From positions 32,726,122 to 32,790,121 of the forward strand of contig CM038470.1 of the NCBI GenBank assembly GCA_021464415.1: 64,000 nt of DNA, written 5' to 3'. Source of the stretch: Lonicera japonica (lineage: Eukaryota; Streptophyta; Magnoliopsida; Dipsacales; Caprifoliaceae). Both the position numbers and the translations under genes were made by a program. The notes below the pieces were generated by a model. The model was given only the letters and a program-made list of their open reading frames with translations, did no database searches and had not been told where the DNA came from. Positions 34,101 to 43,584 of the stretch are shown piece by piece (the first letter of the stretch is position 1; the number at the start of each line of letters is the position of its first letter).

Positions 34101-37100
34101 GAAATAAAGCTATGACAAAACAATTTAAGACTCACTGTTTCGTTCACATTCTGGTTGTAGGTTTTCTTATTAGTAAATTATGGTTCATTAACTTTCTACC
34201 CAATGTATGCAAGCAAGACGCAATCATTGCAATTGATTAATCAAACCAAGTTCAAATATATTAGGGGCCGCGACTCCTATGCAAAACTAAAAACATAATT
34301 ATTACACGGATACACTAAGGATATCTTAATTAGCACATTTTAGCACATATACATAAAAATAACTGCAATATCATTATTTCAATTTCCAAAATATTATCAA
34401 ATAGCCAGCATATAATATTTTGAGATAAAATTAATTATTGAATCTGTGAATGAATAAGTACATTATTGAAATAAAAACCTGAAATATTTAAGTCACAAGT
34501 CATGATAATCATATCAGTCACATGACTCATATAACATAGGCAAACATACAAAAGGATATTTGTATGAATGTGTATTCTCAATATAAAATATTTACACATA
34601 TATTCATAACTTGTATACATATAATCCTGACGACTTTTGTCCCCTCACATCCCCACTCATGTAGTATAATCTTTTTAGCCCTACTTTTGTTTTGATAAAA
34701 ATTAAGTTGATTTCTCTCGTAGTTTACTTCTTTGGCATGCTAAGTCACAACTCTATATGCAATACTCAATTGTTTATATGTTGGCAAGAGTTCAATAGTG
34801 TAAGAATCCAAATTAAGAATATATGCATTAAGTTGTGGATAGAAACTTAACAAAGACTATATAACAAAGTATCAGTAGTAAAGTATTTATTAACTAATTA
34901 TGGATACAGAAAAATAGGTATCCAATATGTATCCAAGAATATCACTATCTGCATATCCGATTACCAGATATGAATGTCCCCCTAGTCCTACAAAATTTCT
35001 GTGCTGCTAACCAAGACATGAATTTTATATAGGATGCCAAAGAGAAAATTTATAAAAGAACATCATACTTCAAAAGCACAAGTCTTCAACATTGGAAAGG
35101 GGAAAAAAGAATGAGAAACAATCAAAGTTCAGGGATAAAGTCTGGCAAACAGTTTATTTTTTCCTCGAGAAGTCAGATTAAGCCCATCAATAAATTAGTT
35201 AAGTTATTAACCCGTGACAATAACTTTTAAAAGGGCGTTGGTAGAGGCTCCCATAATTTTTTGAGTTGGCACCCTTTTAAGGGTGACGTTACAAATTATA
35301 CCACAGAAATGTCTTATAAAACCAACTCTCTTTCTCTGTCTATCTTGATCCATATTGGTTGCTATCTTTATCCATCTCTTTCAAGCAGCACCACAGGAGC
35401 ATCTATCAACAACTACATCACTCTTCCACCTTTTTTTAGTTGCCAACTTCCTCTTTTGGGTTCATCATCATCAAGAAAATAATTGATATTCTACCCATTA
35501 AGAAACCTACATTGATTGTAATACTGTTGTAATAACACATGCTACCTTTTATAGAACATTATGGTTGATATAAACAAGATAAATTCTTTCTAAAACAGGA
35601 TGCTATCTTAAGAAAGAGGGCATATTATAATCATTAATGTTCAAAATCTTCTACAAATATCAACTTTCTGAGTTCAATCCAAGGGGTTGCCAAAGCGGTA
35701 ACGGCGAACTTGGGACTGTTTGGGTAGACGCACGATCTCAGTTCGATTCTCTGCTACATGAAACCTTTCTTGGGCCATAGGGGGCGTCTCCCGATCAAGC
35801 AACCAAGGCCTCATGGGTTTAGTGGGGGTGGGGCCCCGATACCCATGGTTATCAAAAAAAAATCAACTTTCTGAGTTCTAACACTACTACAGTCCGCCAG
35901 GACAATTGACTCTTTTGGTTATAGGAAAACTGAATTTCAAGAAATGCCCTTAAAAGGATCCCAAGTATAATAAGCTAAATTCATTTTTTCTCTCAAAAAG
36001 AAAAAAAAAATTAAATGCAACTTTAAAAGGTGAATCCTACTACTTAAGCCAACTTATTCAGACTCATCTACGCGCTAAACAACTGAATTTAAAAAAAAAA
36101 AAAAAAAAGGAAGAAGAAGAAGACAAGATTACACTTGCCTTTTAAAATCACAGAAGCAGGTGAAATGATTTCACATTTTACCAAAGAGTAGAATTTATGA
36201 AGCCTTTCCAGATGCGATAGCCTTATCTATTCTTATGCATATATTAAATAAAGTACGCATATGTATTACCTATGTGTGTATTTTCAATTCCCCAAGTACA
36301 AGAATCTAATCAAAAGCGCAAAAAATGAATGTTAATGAGTACCTGAATAGCTAGATAAGCTGACATGCACATACAGTTCCCTATTAAGCATAAGACACCA
36401 AGGTGCCAATGATCAATCCCCAAGTCCGAAATACTAGCCATCAACCATCCAGCTGGCTCCGGTTGACCCCTTGCACTTATTTCGCTGTGTGCTGGAAACT
36501 CTGAATCTACATACCCAAGCACCACTGGGCCCCGGAACATAACCATTACAGTGGCACCGAAAACACATATGAGCGTACCTAAAACCTTTGCTTGGCCTTC
36601 AGGTCTGAGTAAGTTCACCGTTTCTGTACTGCATTAACAATATTCATATATGATATTGAACAAACACCAGCAATATATATATACTATACACATGCATAAA
36701 GGACGACCAAGGCACATGTCCTTTTTGTTTTATTCTAGGAAGCACAGATCCGGATACGATGTGGGTATGCTGACACGGCTTTTGTAGAAAAAGTAGGATA
36801 CGGATACATTTAGTATCATATATATATATATATATATATATAAATATTCATTAATTAAAACATAGAAATATCATTTATCAATGAAACGAGCAAGTAACCT
36901 ATCAAAGCAATATTGGTATAAATATGTGTATATATTTGTAAATGCATAATTATCTATTTACACATATATTTCGATTTATATTTTAGATACACATAATCAT
37001 TATGGATTATCTCACTCTCACATCCCAAAATGCCAGTAAAATGTTTTCTAGCTCAACTTTTTCTTTAAATATAGCATTTAAGTTGATTTTTCTTAAATGT

Positions 37101-38861
37101 TATACAAAAGCCATAACTAACTCCATAAGCAATGTTAGTTGTTTCCATGTTTGCAAGACTTTAAGAGTATTGATTGAGTATCTGGAACTAACAATTGAAA
37201 TGGTAAAGTATGTATCCGAGAGTATCGCCAACACGTATCCGTTACAGAAATGCCTGCTTCGTAGAAGTATATGTGGGCTTAATTTACTGGCATACCCACA
37301 AGGCCACGACACACGCATTATTTAGAGAAGGTAGATATCGATCAAACTGACCCCATTATTGTGGCCAATATGAACGTAAAGACAGGAATGGAGGGTTGTA
37401 TGGCCGCAGCATAAGTAGGAGTTGTGTAGCCAAGACCAACAAGAAACAAAAGCTGGTTCCCAAATATCCTATTCCAGTTGAAGAAATTGGAAAAAGAAAA
37501 TCACAACGAGAGATCAGTTTAAAGTCAACCAACTTGGAAACAAACAAACTCAATCAAAACCGAATTGAACATTTTAAACTTACCCAGTTAACCCAAGGAA
37601 GAAAAATGACATTAGGAAACGCTTAGTCATTGGTGGCCTGATTCTTCTGCAAACAAGAAAAAGAAAACATTTTACAATGCTGGAGTGCACACAAGTATAC
37701 TAATGAGAAATTTGTTGGTTAAATAGTGAACAGAAAAGGAGAAAGAGGATCAATTTCCTAATAGCTGTACACGCACTAAATTTCCCCTGTATTTACCATT
37801 AAACAGAATTAACTGAAGCCGGTAAAAGTGTTAAACACCACTAGCATCTATCCTTCTACAGTCTCATTTACAAGCAGATCCAGAATTTGCTAAGCTAACC
37901 CTGGTTAGAAAATCAGTCGGATACCATCCGATAATTTCTAAGCATCTATCCTTCATTTTTATCAACACAAAGTTTTATTTATTTTTCTCATCAATTGCCA
38001 ATACTACATATATTTTATGAAAATGTCTGCAACGAGACTAATCTTCACTAAACCAAATCAAATCAAAATATGGCATTGCGTGTATGTACACATTACTTTG
38101 TGGTAAAAGTCATAGAAATTCAAAATACGAGATTCCGTTTGATAACAAGATATAAAATTATAAGAAAAGACAATCGATTTGTGTGAGAAGATGGAAAGAA
38201 GTTGAGAGATGTCGTAAGATGCTCTCCATTTTTTATGAGTAGATGTCCCACATTCCTGTTTAGTTCTTGTGGAAAAGGAAAAAAAAATTCACCATCATCC
38301 AAAGAAAAATTTTCCATGGTGAAAACCAAAAATCTCACAGCATCCCTCAACTTCTCGCACAAATTAATTGTTTTTTCTATCATTTTCTATCATCTTATTA
38401 TCAAACAGAGCCTAAGGACCAAAAATTAACAATAACCAAACAATTTATGCATTCAATTGATAAACAATCAAAAATTCAATTTTTTTCTGAAATGTACTAC
38501 AGCAAAATTAATCTTCACTAAACCAAATCAAAATCAGACATTGCACGTATGTATATACACATTACTTCATTTCCTCATATCTCTATTAAATTTCGTAAAT
38601 TTCAAAACCTTAAAATTAACAACTAAACAAATTAGGTCACAAGTACGGAGGAAAGCATAGAACTGACTTTTCGCGGAAATAGGCTATGGGAGCGAGGATA
38701 GAAAGCGCAAGCAGATCTCGGCAAACACAAAAAACAAGCTGATTGACTCCGACATTGAGAGCTACTTTTGTGATCACATGATTTCCGCCATTAAAGAGCT
38801 GTACCATCGCCATTGCCGCATGCGCCTTCGAAGCTTCTCCTCCCATTGCTACCCCCATCAT
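19111..38861 (-). CDS. WAT1-related (EamA/DMT, UMAMIT-type) transporter, seven exons
   Basis: On minus, exons 38668-38861, 37584-37646, 37352-37468, 36343-36628, 29782-29937, 21388-21539 and 19111-19315 join in frame (1173 bp, 390 residues, TAG stop) with GT/AG borders. The start is the first ATG (38861); an in-frame TAA lies just upstream. Recognisable pieces in order: [115 protein letters not shown] and [20 protein letters not shown]. The family has two EamA repeats and about ten membrane helices and exports amino acids or auxin-like compounds; the substrate here is unknown. It resembles Arabidopsis At3g45870 and At5g45370. Intron 4 is 6.4 kb and intron 5 is 8.2 kb, with many transposons; every splice site still looks intact. 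Confidence 0.87.
19432..19545. mobile_element. MITE-like repeat, copy 2 (inside WAT1 intron 6)
   Basis: Inverse copy of the repeat at 12345-12480: AAAATCTGAACCATCTAATT here against AAATTAGATGATTCAGATTT there, with TTCTGACATG and TGTCAAAATC-type ends in the same order. It lies about 115 bp beyond the last WAT1 exon, in intron 6. Confidence 0.4.
19855..20057. mobile_element. Stowaway-like MITE copy 3
   Basis: Starts TACCCCATCTCAAATTG and ends TAATTTAGGACAGAGGAAGTA-like, so the termini are inverted and bounded by TA. It shares its interior (GTGTACCAAATCTCAGCATA, TGAAACTAGTGCATTC) with 462-851 and 9722-9946. In WAT1 intron 6. Confidence 0.6.
20615..20705 (+). repeat. short tandem duplication
   Basis: The phrase TTGTATTCATAATTCACGGA followed by TTC occurs twice, starting near 20630 and 20679, with a 49-bp period. 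In WAT1 intron 6. Confidence 0.7.
20690..20830 (-). mobile_element. tRNA-derived SINE
   Basis: On minus, an A-box TTAGCTTTGTTGG near 20808 is followed at tRNA spacing by a B-box-like AGTTCTAGTCTC near 20745. This matches the head of plant tRNA-derived SINEs. The tail is unclear. Confidence 0.5.
21061..21204. mobile_element. compact MITE, 144 bp
   Basis: The ends GTGCTTGTTTGGTTCAAG and (right, reverse-complemented) GTGCTCGTTTGGTTCGAG match at 16 of 18 bases, and the arms pair further in (TTTTTGTTCATTC against GAATGAACCAAAA). In WAT1 intron 6. No clear target duplication. Confidence 0.65.
21645..21874. mobile_element. MITE, about 230 bp
   Basis: Left end TGGTTTGTTTGATATAAAAA; right end reverse-complemented GGGGCTTGTTCGATAAAAAC. 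Terminal style is similar to 6981-7271 and 38131-38412. In WAT1 intron 5. Confidence 0.5.
22439..22851 (+). mobile_element. TRIM with target duplication AAAAC
   Basis: The 3' terminal repeat 22637-22851 runs TGTAACAACCC to GGGGCATCACA. It is preceded by a strong G/A-rich polypurine tract (22615-22636). The 5' repeat begins TGTAACGAACTTAGTG at 22439 and aligns for about 120 bp before diverging. The element is flanked by AAAAC at 22434-22438 and 22852-22856. It has no coding capacity, and the 5' repeat end and primer site appear deleted. In WAT1 intron 5, 190 bp from the copia element. Confidence 0.72.
23041..23208 (-). repeat. copia 3' LTR, lacking last 6 bp
   Basis: Same as 27922-28089 over 168 bp. 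The expected terminal CTCACA (on minus) is replaced by AGTGAG. Confidence 0.92.
23216..27358 (-). CDS. copia gag-pol polyprotein, 1380 aa, intact
   Basis: This is the full copia order. Gag: residues 1-245 ([18 protein letters not shown] near the start). CCHC zinc knuckle: 248-262. Aspartic protease: DSGASDHM at 335-342. Pre-integrase HHCC: 461-491 (HQRLGHPN...CESCQLGK). Integrase acidic residues: D518, D581 and E617 ([25 protein letters not shown]). Reverse transcriptase: [10 protein letters not shown] near 976 and YVDDI at 1063-1067. RNase H: SDADWAG near 1226, STAEAEYRA near 1265, CDNQAA near 1303. All catalytic signatures are present with no stop or frameshift, so it could be competent. 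It supplies particle, protease, integrase and RT functions for element copying. Shadow frames inside it are ignored. Confidence 0.95.
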   Translation of the reverse strand: MATQNTVLPNKSLINFTNTPIICSEKLTGSGNYMSWSASVELWFVGQGFEEHLLKRVIDITEKDRPQWKQIDAFLCNILWQSIDRTIVNQYRPYRTCSEVWQKAKRLYSNDINRLYTVVSRMKTINKQDHDMQEYLGQIETLQQEFNEMMPLSTNIVQQEADRGKFFMVLALAGLPSELDSVRNQILANPEVPTMDTIFEQLIRISAPLSVPRDPTAHTDSAILASHVTHRRDGNGGQRSRNRSRPKCTHCDTLGHTVNRCYKLHGYPPKVANVSQYDSFSGDPSGTMTVSASEYAKFQRFQANNRTSAVASTSQTGTYTACISQSSSIGPWVLDSGASDHMSGNKDLFSRIHYSNTLSNVTLADGSQTKVRGIGQATPLPSLSLNSVLFIPNCPFNLISISKLTQTLPCSVIFSANSVLLQDRETGRTIGVGREYRGLYYLTPPPTPIACVAIDPPIILHQRLGHPNLQKLQKMVPSLASLSNLECESCQLGKHVRSSFPSRVNKQAEFAFSLVHSDVWGPSRVQTTLGYQYFVTFVDDFSRCTWLFLMKSRSEIFSIFHTFCSEIKTQFGVTIRTLRSDNAREYFSAPFQSFMNSQGILHQSSCAHTPQQNGVAERKNRHLIETARTLLIHNHVPQRFWGDAVLTACYLINRMPSSVLENKVPHSLLFPDQPLYLVQPRIFGCTCFVHDLTPGKDKLHPKSLKCIFLGYSRLQKGYRCFSPVLKRYLVSADVTFFETTSFFLLEPATCPPSPINEPSISYDNSSPQLHPPPLLTYHRRPRPVSVEITETDSPADPISESSTNPTASSPTPIMPPVPAPASDLDLSIVERKGIRSTRNPHPIYNFVSYHRLSPQYTAFVSSLSPISTPRNLGDALSDPGWRQAMVEEMSALHSSGTWDLVPLPPGKSTVGCRWLYTVKVGPDGKVDRLKARLVAKGYTQIYGLDYGDTFSPVAKMSSVRLFISMAAVRQWPLYQLDIKNAFLHGELQEEVYMEQPPGFVAQGESNLVCHLRRSLYGLKQSPRAWFGRFTSVIHQFGMTRSEADHSVFYSHSSPNQYIYLVVYVDDIVITGNDQKGIQRLKQHLFHHFQTKDLGKLKYFLGIEVAQSQQGISISQRKYALDILEETGMINCKPVETPMDPNVKLLPNQGEPLSDPSKYRRLVGRLNYLTVTRPDIAFTMSVLSQFLSAPYDSHWEAAIRVLKYIKKAPGKGLLYESRGHTEIVGYSDADWAGCPYDRHSTSGYCIFIGGNLVSWKSKKQSVVSLSTAEAEYRAMAKATCELVWMKQLLQELKFTKIQQMQLICDNQAALHIASNPVFHERTKHIEIDCHFIREKILSGEITTSYVKSNDQLADIFTKSLSGPRVNYICNKLGTYDLYAPA
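27916..28089 (-). repeat. copia 5' LTR
   Basis: 174 bp; on minus it starts TGTTAAGTTATATATC and ends CAATCTCACA next to the primer-binding site. It includes a TATATATAGAG TATA-like box near 27975 and a short TAACCCTAACCCTAA run that is part of the LTR, not telomere. Confidence 0.93.
28090..29781. other. WAT1 intron 5 remainder
   Basis: AT-rich with homopolymer runs. A GGTATGTTTGATAGCAAGC phrase near 29383 may be one end of another MITE, but I could not pair it. No gene seen. Confidence 0.5.
31005..31711. mobile_element. non-autonomous Mutator-like element with 9-bp target duplication
   Basis: The 707-bp unit is bounded by TCCAAACTA at 30996-31004 and again at 31712-31720, a perfect 9-bp duplication as MULEs make. 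The termini are GC-rich inverted sequences built of GAGGCG phrases (left ATGTTTTAAGAGGCGTTTGA; right, reverse-complemented, ATGTAAAAGGCGCAAGGCG then GGTTTGAGGCG). The centre is AT-rich with TTC and TA microsatellites (31303-31380). It contains no transposase. It sits in WAT1 intron 4. Confidence 0.75.
32705..32800 (+). repeat. 45-bp tandem duplication
   Basis: TTTAAACCTCACACAACTTA followed by ATTGCATAACATTACCCTGA appears twice with only two or three differences (32708-32752 and 32753-32797). Confidence 0.75.
32965..33028 (+). repeat. AT-rich minisatellite
   Basis: The unit AATTACATATATATACAT is repeated three times head to tail, the last copy ending in a TA run. Confidence 0.75.
35676..35861 (+). 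mobile_element. tRNA-derived SINE with 17-bp target duplication
   Basis: The 186-bp unit ends in nine A residues. It is flanked by ATCAACTTTCTGAGTTC at 35659-35675 and exactly again at 35862-35878. Its head has a tRNA-like layout (GGGTTGCCAAAGCGGTAACG, then B-box AGTTCGATTC at about 35752). This is a full-length SINE with a preserved insertion footprint, in WAT1 intron 4 and antisense to that gene. Confidence 0.85.
36737..37265. mobile_element. possible TIR repeat filling WAT1 intron 3
   Basis: The left end AGGAAGCACAGATCCGGATA and the right end (reverse complement CTACGAAGCAGGC then GGATACGTGTTGGCGATAC) share GAAGCA and GGATACG phrases in inverse order. A TA microsatellite lies inside (36818-36842). 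WAT1 intron 3 (36629-37351) is only 723 bp, so this repeat makes up most of it. Confidence 0.35.
38131..38412. mobile_element. hAT-like MITE in WAT1 intron 1
   Basis: Left end GATTCCGTTTGATAACAAGA; right end reverse-complemented GGCTCTGTTTGATAATAAGA. Related in its ends to the MITE at 6981-7271. It lies between exons 1 and 2. Confidence 0.6.
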
Positions 38862-39164
38862 CTCATCCAATTTTTACACTTCTCTTCACTCTCTCTCTCT
38901 CTAAATAATAAATCTATGCAAACAGATTGTATATGTGAAGGAATTTTGATTGGTGTGGAATGTGTTAGAGATAGAAAATGGGAAACGAGGGTTTATCTTC
39001 GTTTCCAAGGAAGAGAGAGAGGAATATTGAATTTTTGAAGGTTTTTTTGTTCTGTTTTGTTTTGTTTTTTGTGCTTCCGTTTTCTCTTTTGGTGTTATTG
39101 CTATCACGTTATTTTCTTGAGTTTGGGTGCAAGACTTCGAAGTCAAAATTCTTCTATTCCAATT

Positions 39165-39600
39165 TTGACCCTCCAACCTCATTTAGGGACACTTGGCGGT
39201 AGTGTTGGTGGTGGTGGCGAGGTTACAACAAAGTTTTATGTTTAAATATCGGATTGAATTTTTTTAAAATAAAAATCTATCTTTTTTGTTCGAGCGTTTA
39301 CTTTATGAGATATTCGAATTAATTTTTACAAATTTTAACTAACTGCTGCTCGCGTTATGTGACTGTCACTAGTTAAGTATTATTTTAACAATATTGTGAA
39401 TTAACTTTGAGAGTATTAAATCGATTTCAAAATTGTCGCAGTGGCAATTTTATATCACTAGATCGAGAGGTTTGGTTTTAATATTTTTATTTTATTTTTT
39501 ATAACTAAAATTTATAATTTGATAGACTTTGACCCTCCAACCTCATTTAGGGGCACCTGTTGTTCTTGTTGGTGGTGTGGAGGTTGCAGTGAAATTCTCC
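39165..39600 (+). repeat. 70-bp direct repeat pair upstream of WAT1
   Basis: GACCCTCCAACCTCATTTAG followed by GG and a GTTGGTGGTGG-rich stretch occurs at 39168-39238 and 39528-39597, 360 bp apart, with several differences. It is roughly 300-740 bp upstream of the WAT1 start codon. Confidence 0.65.
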
Positions 39601-40719
39601 TTAATTTTTTTGATATTTTTATTAATAATAGTAGTATTTATTATGTGCAAACATCATGGACTTTTGTGTTTTTTTTTATATAAAAATATAAATTTTAACC
39701 TTGTAAATAATAGGATTTACCATTGATAAAATACTATGTTAGTTTGTTTTCATGTACTAAAAAAATTGCTCATATTTTAATCTTCTAAATTCAAAATTTT
39801 AAATTAGTCACTGCACTCGTGAAAAATGAAAATTACAAAAGTTAAGATTTAGGTGTAGAAATTTATATAAATTGTATTTCACTACGAAACTTTAAAAGTC
39901 GAGATCCTTTATTTTTTTTTATCATATGCGTACAATAAGGGGCAATTGGCAGTGGCGAATCGGGACTCCCATTTTCGAAATTTTTATGAATAAACCTTTT
40001 TTTAATAAATAAAATTTATAACTTTCTGAATTTTTATGCGTCTTTTTCTTAGAAAAAAATAAATATATTTATATATAAATACATATTCTAACATTGCAAA
40101 CAATAGAATTTACGAGAGAGGAAACAACACGTGACAGTTGCATTTTTTTCTTGGTTAGCTTATTTTTCATCTCATTTATATAATAATTACTTTTATGTTA
40201 AAAAAAATTGATCTACCCCCTCCAAATTCAAAATTTTGGATTTGTCACTACATTTGAGAGAAGTACAAGTTACAAGAATTACGCGTATACATATAAACTT
40301 ATATAAATTTTGCTTTATTCCCGTATGATAAAAGTAGAAAAAGGTAGGTAAAAAGTAAGCGAAAGTTAAAGGGGCCTTTTTTATAAAGAATACAATTAAT
40401 ACTCTCTTTAATTCTATCGAAAGACAATCTTTTTAAGGCCTTAGTTCGAAAGACAAAAATTTAAAAACACCCTAATTGAATTATATGTTAATAATTTTCC
40501 AAATAATTAAGTAGAAAAATACATTATACCTAAACTATCCTTTTTAAAGATACACAGAATAATTTAAATTCACTACAAATTAATTTGAATTTCTTACAAT
40601 CAAGTAACTTTATATAAATAATAGATTAAGCAAAATTTGAAATTCAAATATGGAAAACTTATCAAGCAGTATTTAAAGTTAAACAAAAGTCAACAACTAA
40701 ATTAAGCAAATTTTGAAAG

Positions 40720-40848
40720 TGAGTGGGATAATTTAGTTGGTAAGACACCCACCTACTTTCAGGAAAGTTCCTGAGTTTGATTCTCATCCGAGGTGTTTGA
40801 GTCTCATTCAAGGTAGGGAGGATTTTTGTTATTCTTATAGTATAGTAA
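40720..40848 (+). mobile_element. tRNA-derived SINE (probable)
   Basis: A-box-like TAATTTAGTTGG (about 40731) and B-box-like AGTTTGATTCTC (about 40775) are in tRNA order and spacing. The 3' part (40811-40848) is repeated after the following MITE. Confidence 0.5.
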
Positions 40849-41036
40849 GGCCATCTCCAATGGTATTTTCTACAAATTCACTTATGTCCTATGTCTCAAT
40901 AGATATTTTTCACGTGACTTAACTTCCACTTCAAATAGAAATGGTTATAGAAAACTCCATTGGAGCATATTTTTTTCTATTTTTCTTTTCTATCATAGAA
41001 ATTTGTAGGGATAAAAATGACCATTGGAAATGGCTC
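40849..41036. mobile_element. MITE flanked by 38-bp direct repeats
   Basis: Ends GGCCATCTCCAATGG and (right, reverse-complemented) GAGCCATTTCCAATGG are inverted. The flanks 40811-40848 and 41037-41074 share GTTCTTATAGTATAGTAA-type sequence over 38 bp. Confidence 0.6.
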
Positions 41037-41964
41037 AAGGGAATATGATTTTCGTTGTTCTTATAGTATAGTAAAAGAAAGAAACTAATGCCTTCTCTTA
41101 AAAAGAAAAACAAAAAGGCAAATATTGAATTTGAAATTCAAATAAGGAAAACTTATCAAGTAGCATTTAAAGTTAAAAAAAAGTTAACAATTAAATAGGC
41201 TTGTATTTTTATAAGATACAGATTTGAAATTTCAATTAGATTACAATCCAAATTCTCTAATCTAATAATGTGATGTACCTATGTGGATTTAGTTATATCC
41301 GACTCGATCCAATTTGATATTATATAATATACTATATATTATCCGTGCCGAACGGCACGGCAACATAAAACATATTAACAGTTTGAAAATAGTTAGATTG
41401 AAAAAATAATACTCAATATCTAAACAATGTCCAACCTAAAATATTAATTAAAAAACTGTATACACAACAAATCACATTATAATAGGTGAATTTTTTTCTA
41501 AACCTACATAACGAGTTATCATAGATAAAGACGTCAATCGATCTAACTGTAAAGGGGGGCTTGCTAAATCCAAATTCAATCACCATAAGATAAATTCGAC
41601 CCAACTAGATTGATGTGATTTGCTATTGAAAAACTCGAATTTGCTCTTGTTTATGATATGTTTCGATTCAAACATGTTTCACACCTCATTAAGGTCGGGT
41701 TGAGCCATTTTGACAACCCTAATCATTCACCAATATATACAAAAGCAAAATTTTGAAAAAAACTAATGTACCCTATTACTATTACAATGACATTATATAT
41801 TTTTAAAATTTTAATTATAAACGGATGGTATCGTTAATAGTAACATTGGTTTACAAAAGTAATATGCTTTTAAATATATATATAAATATATATGTATAAA
41901 AAATATTTAAGTTTGTAAAACATTAAATAAATATATATATAAAAATATATGTATTGAGAAGTTG

Positions 41965-43584
41965 AATAATAGGTACTTTCTACTATAGGTTATAGTAGAT
42001 ATATTTCTAATTTTACACATTTTTGTTGTATTTAGAGGTAGTAATTTGTCAAATATTATTATATTAATTATATATATGATGTTTAATATGATAAACACTT
42101 ACGGCCTATTTGGTTGAGATTTTAAGTTGAGTTTTTGAATTAAGTTTTTGAAAAATGTGAAAGTATGTTGAAAAGAGAATTTGGTTTTTGTTGGAATTTT
42201 TTTCAACCAATTCAAAAAAACTCCAAAAAGAGTCACAAGTGGATCATTTTATATATCTCAATGATTAATTTTCAAATATATTTTTTTAACTAATTCCAAT
42301 TTTCGGATTTAAAGTTATGGTTTTTTAAAAAATTTATGAGAAAGAAAGTAAAGTGAAGTGAATTTTGGGAGGTGTGAAGTTAAGTTGACTTTTTGGTAAA
42401 AAACTAAAAACATGGTTTTTAAAAAATGAACCAAACAGGGGCTTAATGTTCTTGCTAGTTTATAGTAAATAATGGTATGGTGTAACTTATTATAATACAC
42501 ATGAACATACATAGTAAATACTTTATATTACTTAAAAATCAAAATAAATATTTTCAGTTATGAAAAAAAATTCTCAAATTGAATAGTTGATTTTTTCAAC
42601 ATTTTGTAAACATAATTAAAATATTAAATCAGCAGCTCAAAACCTAAAAATATATTAATTTAGAGAAGTACCAGCTTCTACTACTCTATATATATATTTA
42701 TCATTTTAAACTAAAGGAAGAATTAGGTTGCAATAGTATTTGACACAGATAAATTATGTAAAATGATCTAAATATAAGTTATATGGAGAAATATGTTTAG
42801 AGAGAAAAAAAAATGAGTTACAATAACTTTTCTTGAATTTTTTTCCTTTTATACGTAACTTTATAATAATAATGGATCTTATTTTATAGGTATCGATAAG
42901 TAAATTTCAAATACGCAAATTTTAATAATTTTTAGTTTTTGTATTTAAAGTTAATATATTTTAAATTTTAAAATGAAGTTAATGAAAGAGAAAAGTGAGA
43001 GATAAGGAAGTAGATTGGTGGAATAAACTAGATAGGGACAAAAGTTGTTGACTTTTATTCATTTGATGTTTTGAAAAGACATTTAATGATCAAAAAATTA
43101 TCTTATTTATTGTAACTAAATGTGAGTCATCGGTTTGATAAATTAGTGATGTAATGTTTATTTTCTTTATAATATAGATTTGATATATATAGAGAGAGTA
43201 GTGGGATGTACGCTATAATTGGTACTTCTTTAAATTTGTACAATTTTGTTATATTTAAGGGTAATGATCGATCAAATATTATTATATTAACTAAATATAT
43301 GATGATTAATATGATAAGAATTTGATATTCTTATTAACTTGTGATAAATAATAGTGCGGTGTAACTTATTATGATATACATGCACACATCTTAGTAAATA
43401 ATTAGTATTACTTAAAAAATTAAAATAAATAGTTTTAATTTATAAAAAAATCTCAAATTGAATAACTGGTCTTTTTAACATCATATAAATATAATTAAAA
43501 TATTAAATCACCAACTCGAGGCCTAAAGATTGATTAATTTTAAAAAAATTTACCATAATATATGGTAGAAAGTACCTACCATAC

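Larger units (their letters stand above)
29938..36342 (-). other. WAT1 intron 4 (6.4 kb)
   Basis: Donor GTACTC after GCTATTCAG at 36343; acceptor TTTCAG at 29938-29943. It contains the Mutator-like element 31005-31711, the SINE 35676-35861 and short tandem repeats near 32700-33025. The small frames here (for example 31092-31379, 33230-33442) carry no protein signal. Confidence 0.75.

Noticed and set aside
36310..36618. Stand-alone 102-residue protein
   Set aside because: It is exon 4 of the WAT1-related gene read into the following intron.
38862..38870. Start of the WAT1 protein at the upstream TTG (38870)
   Set aside because: Plant nuclear genes start at ATG; the first in-frame ATG after the upstream stop is at 38861.
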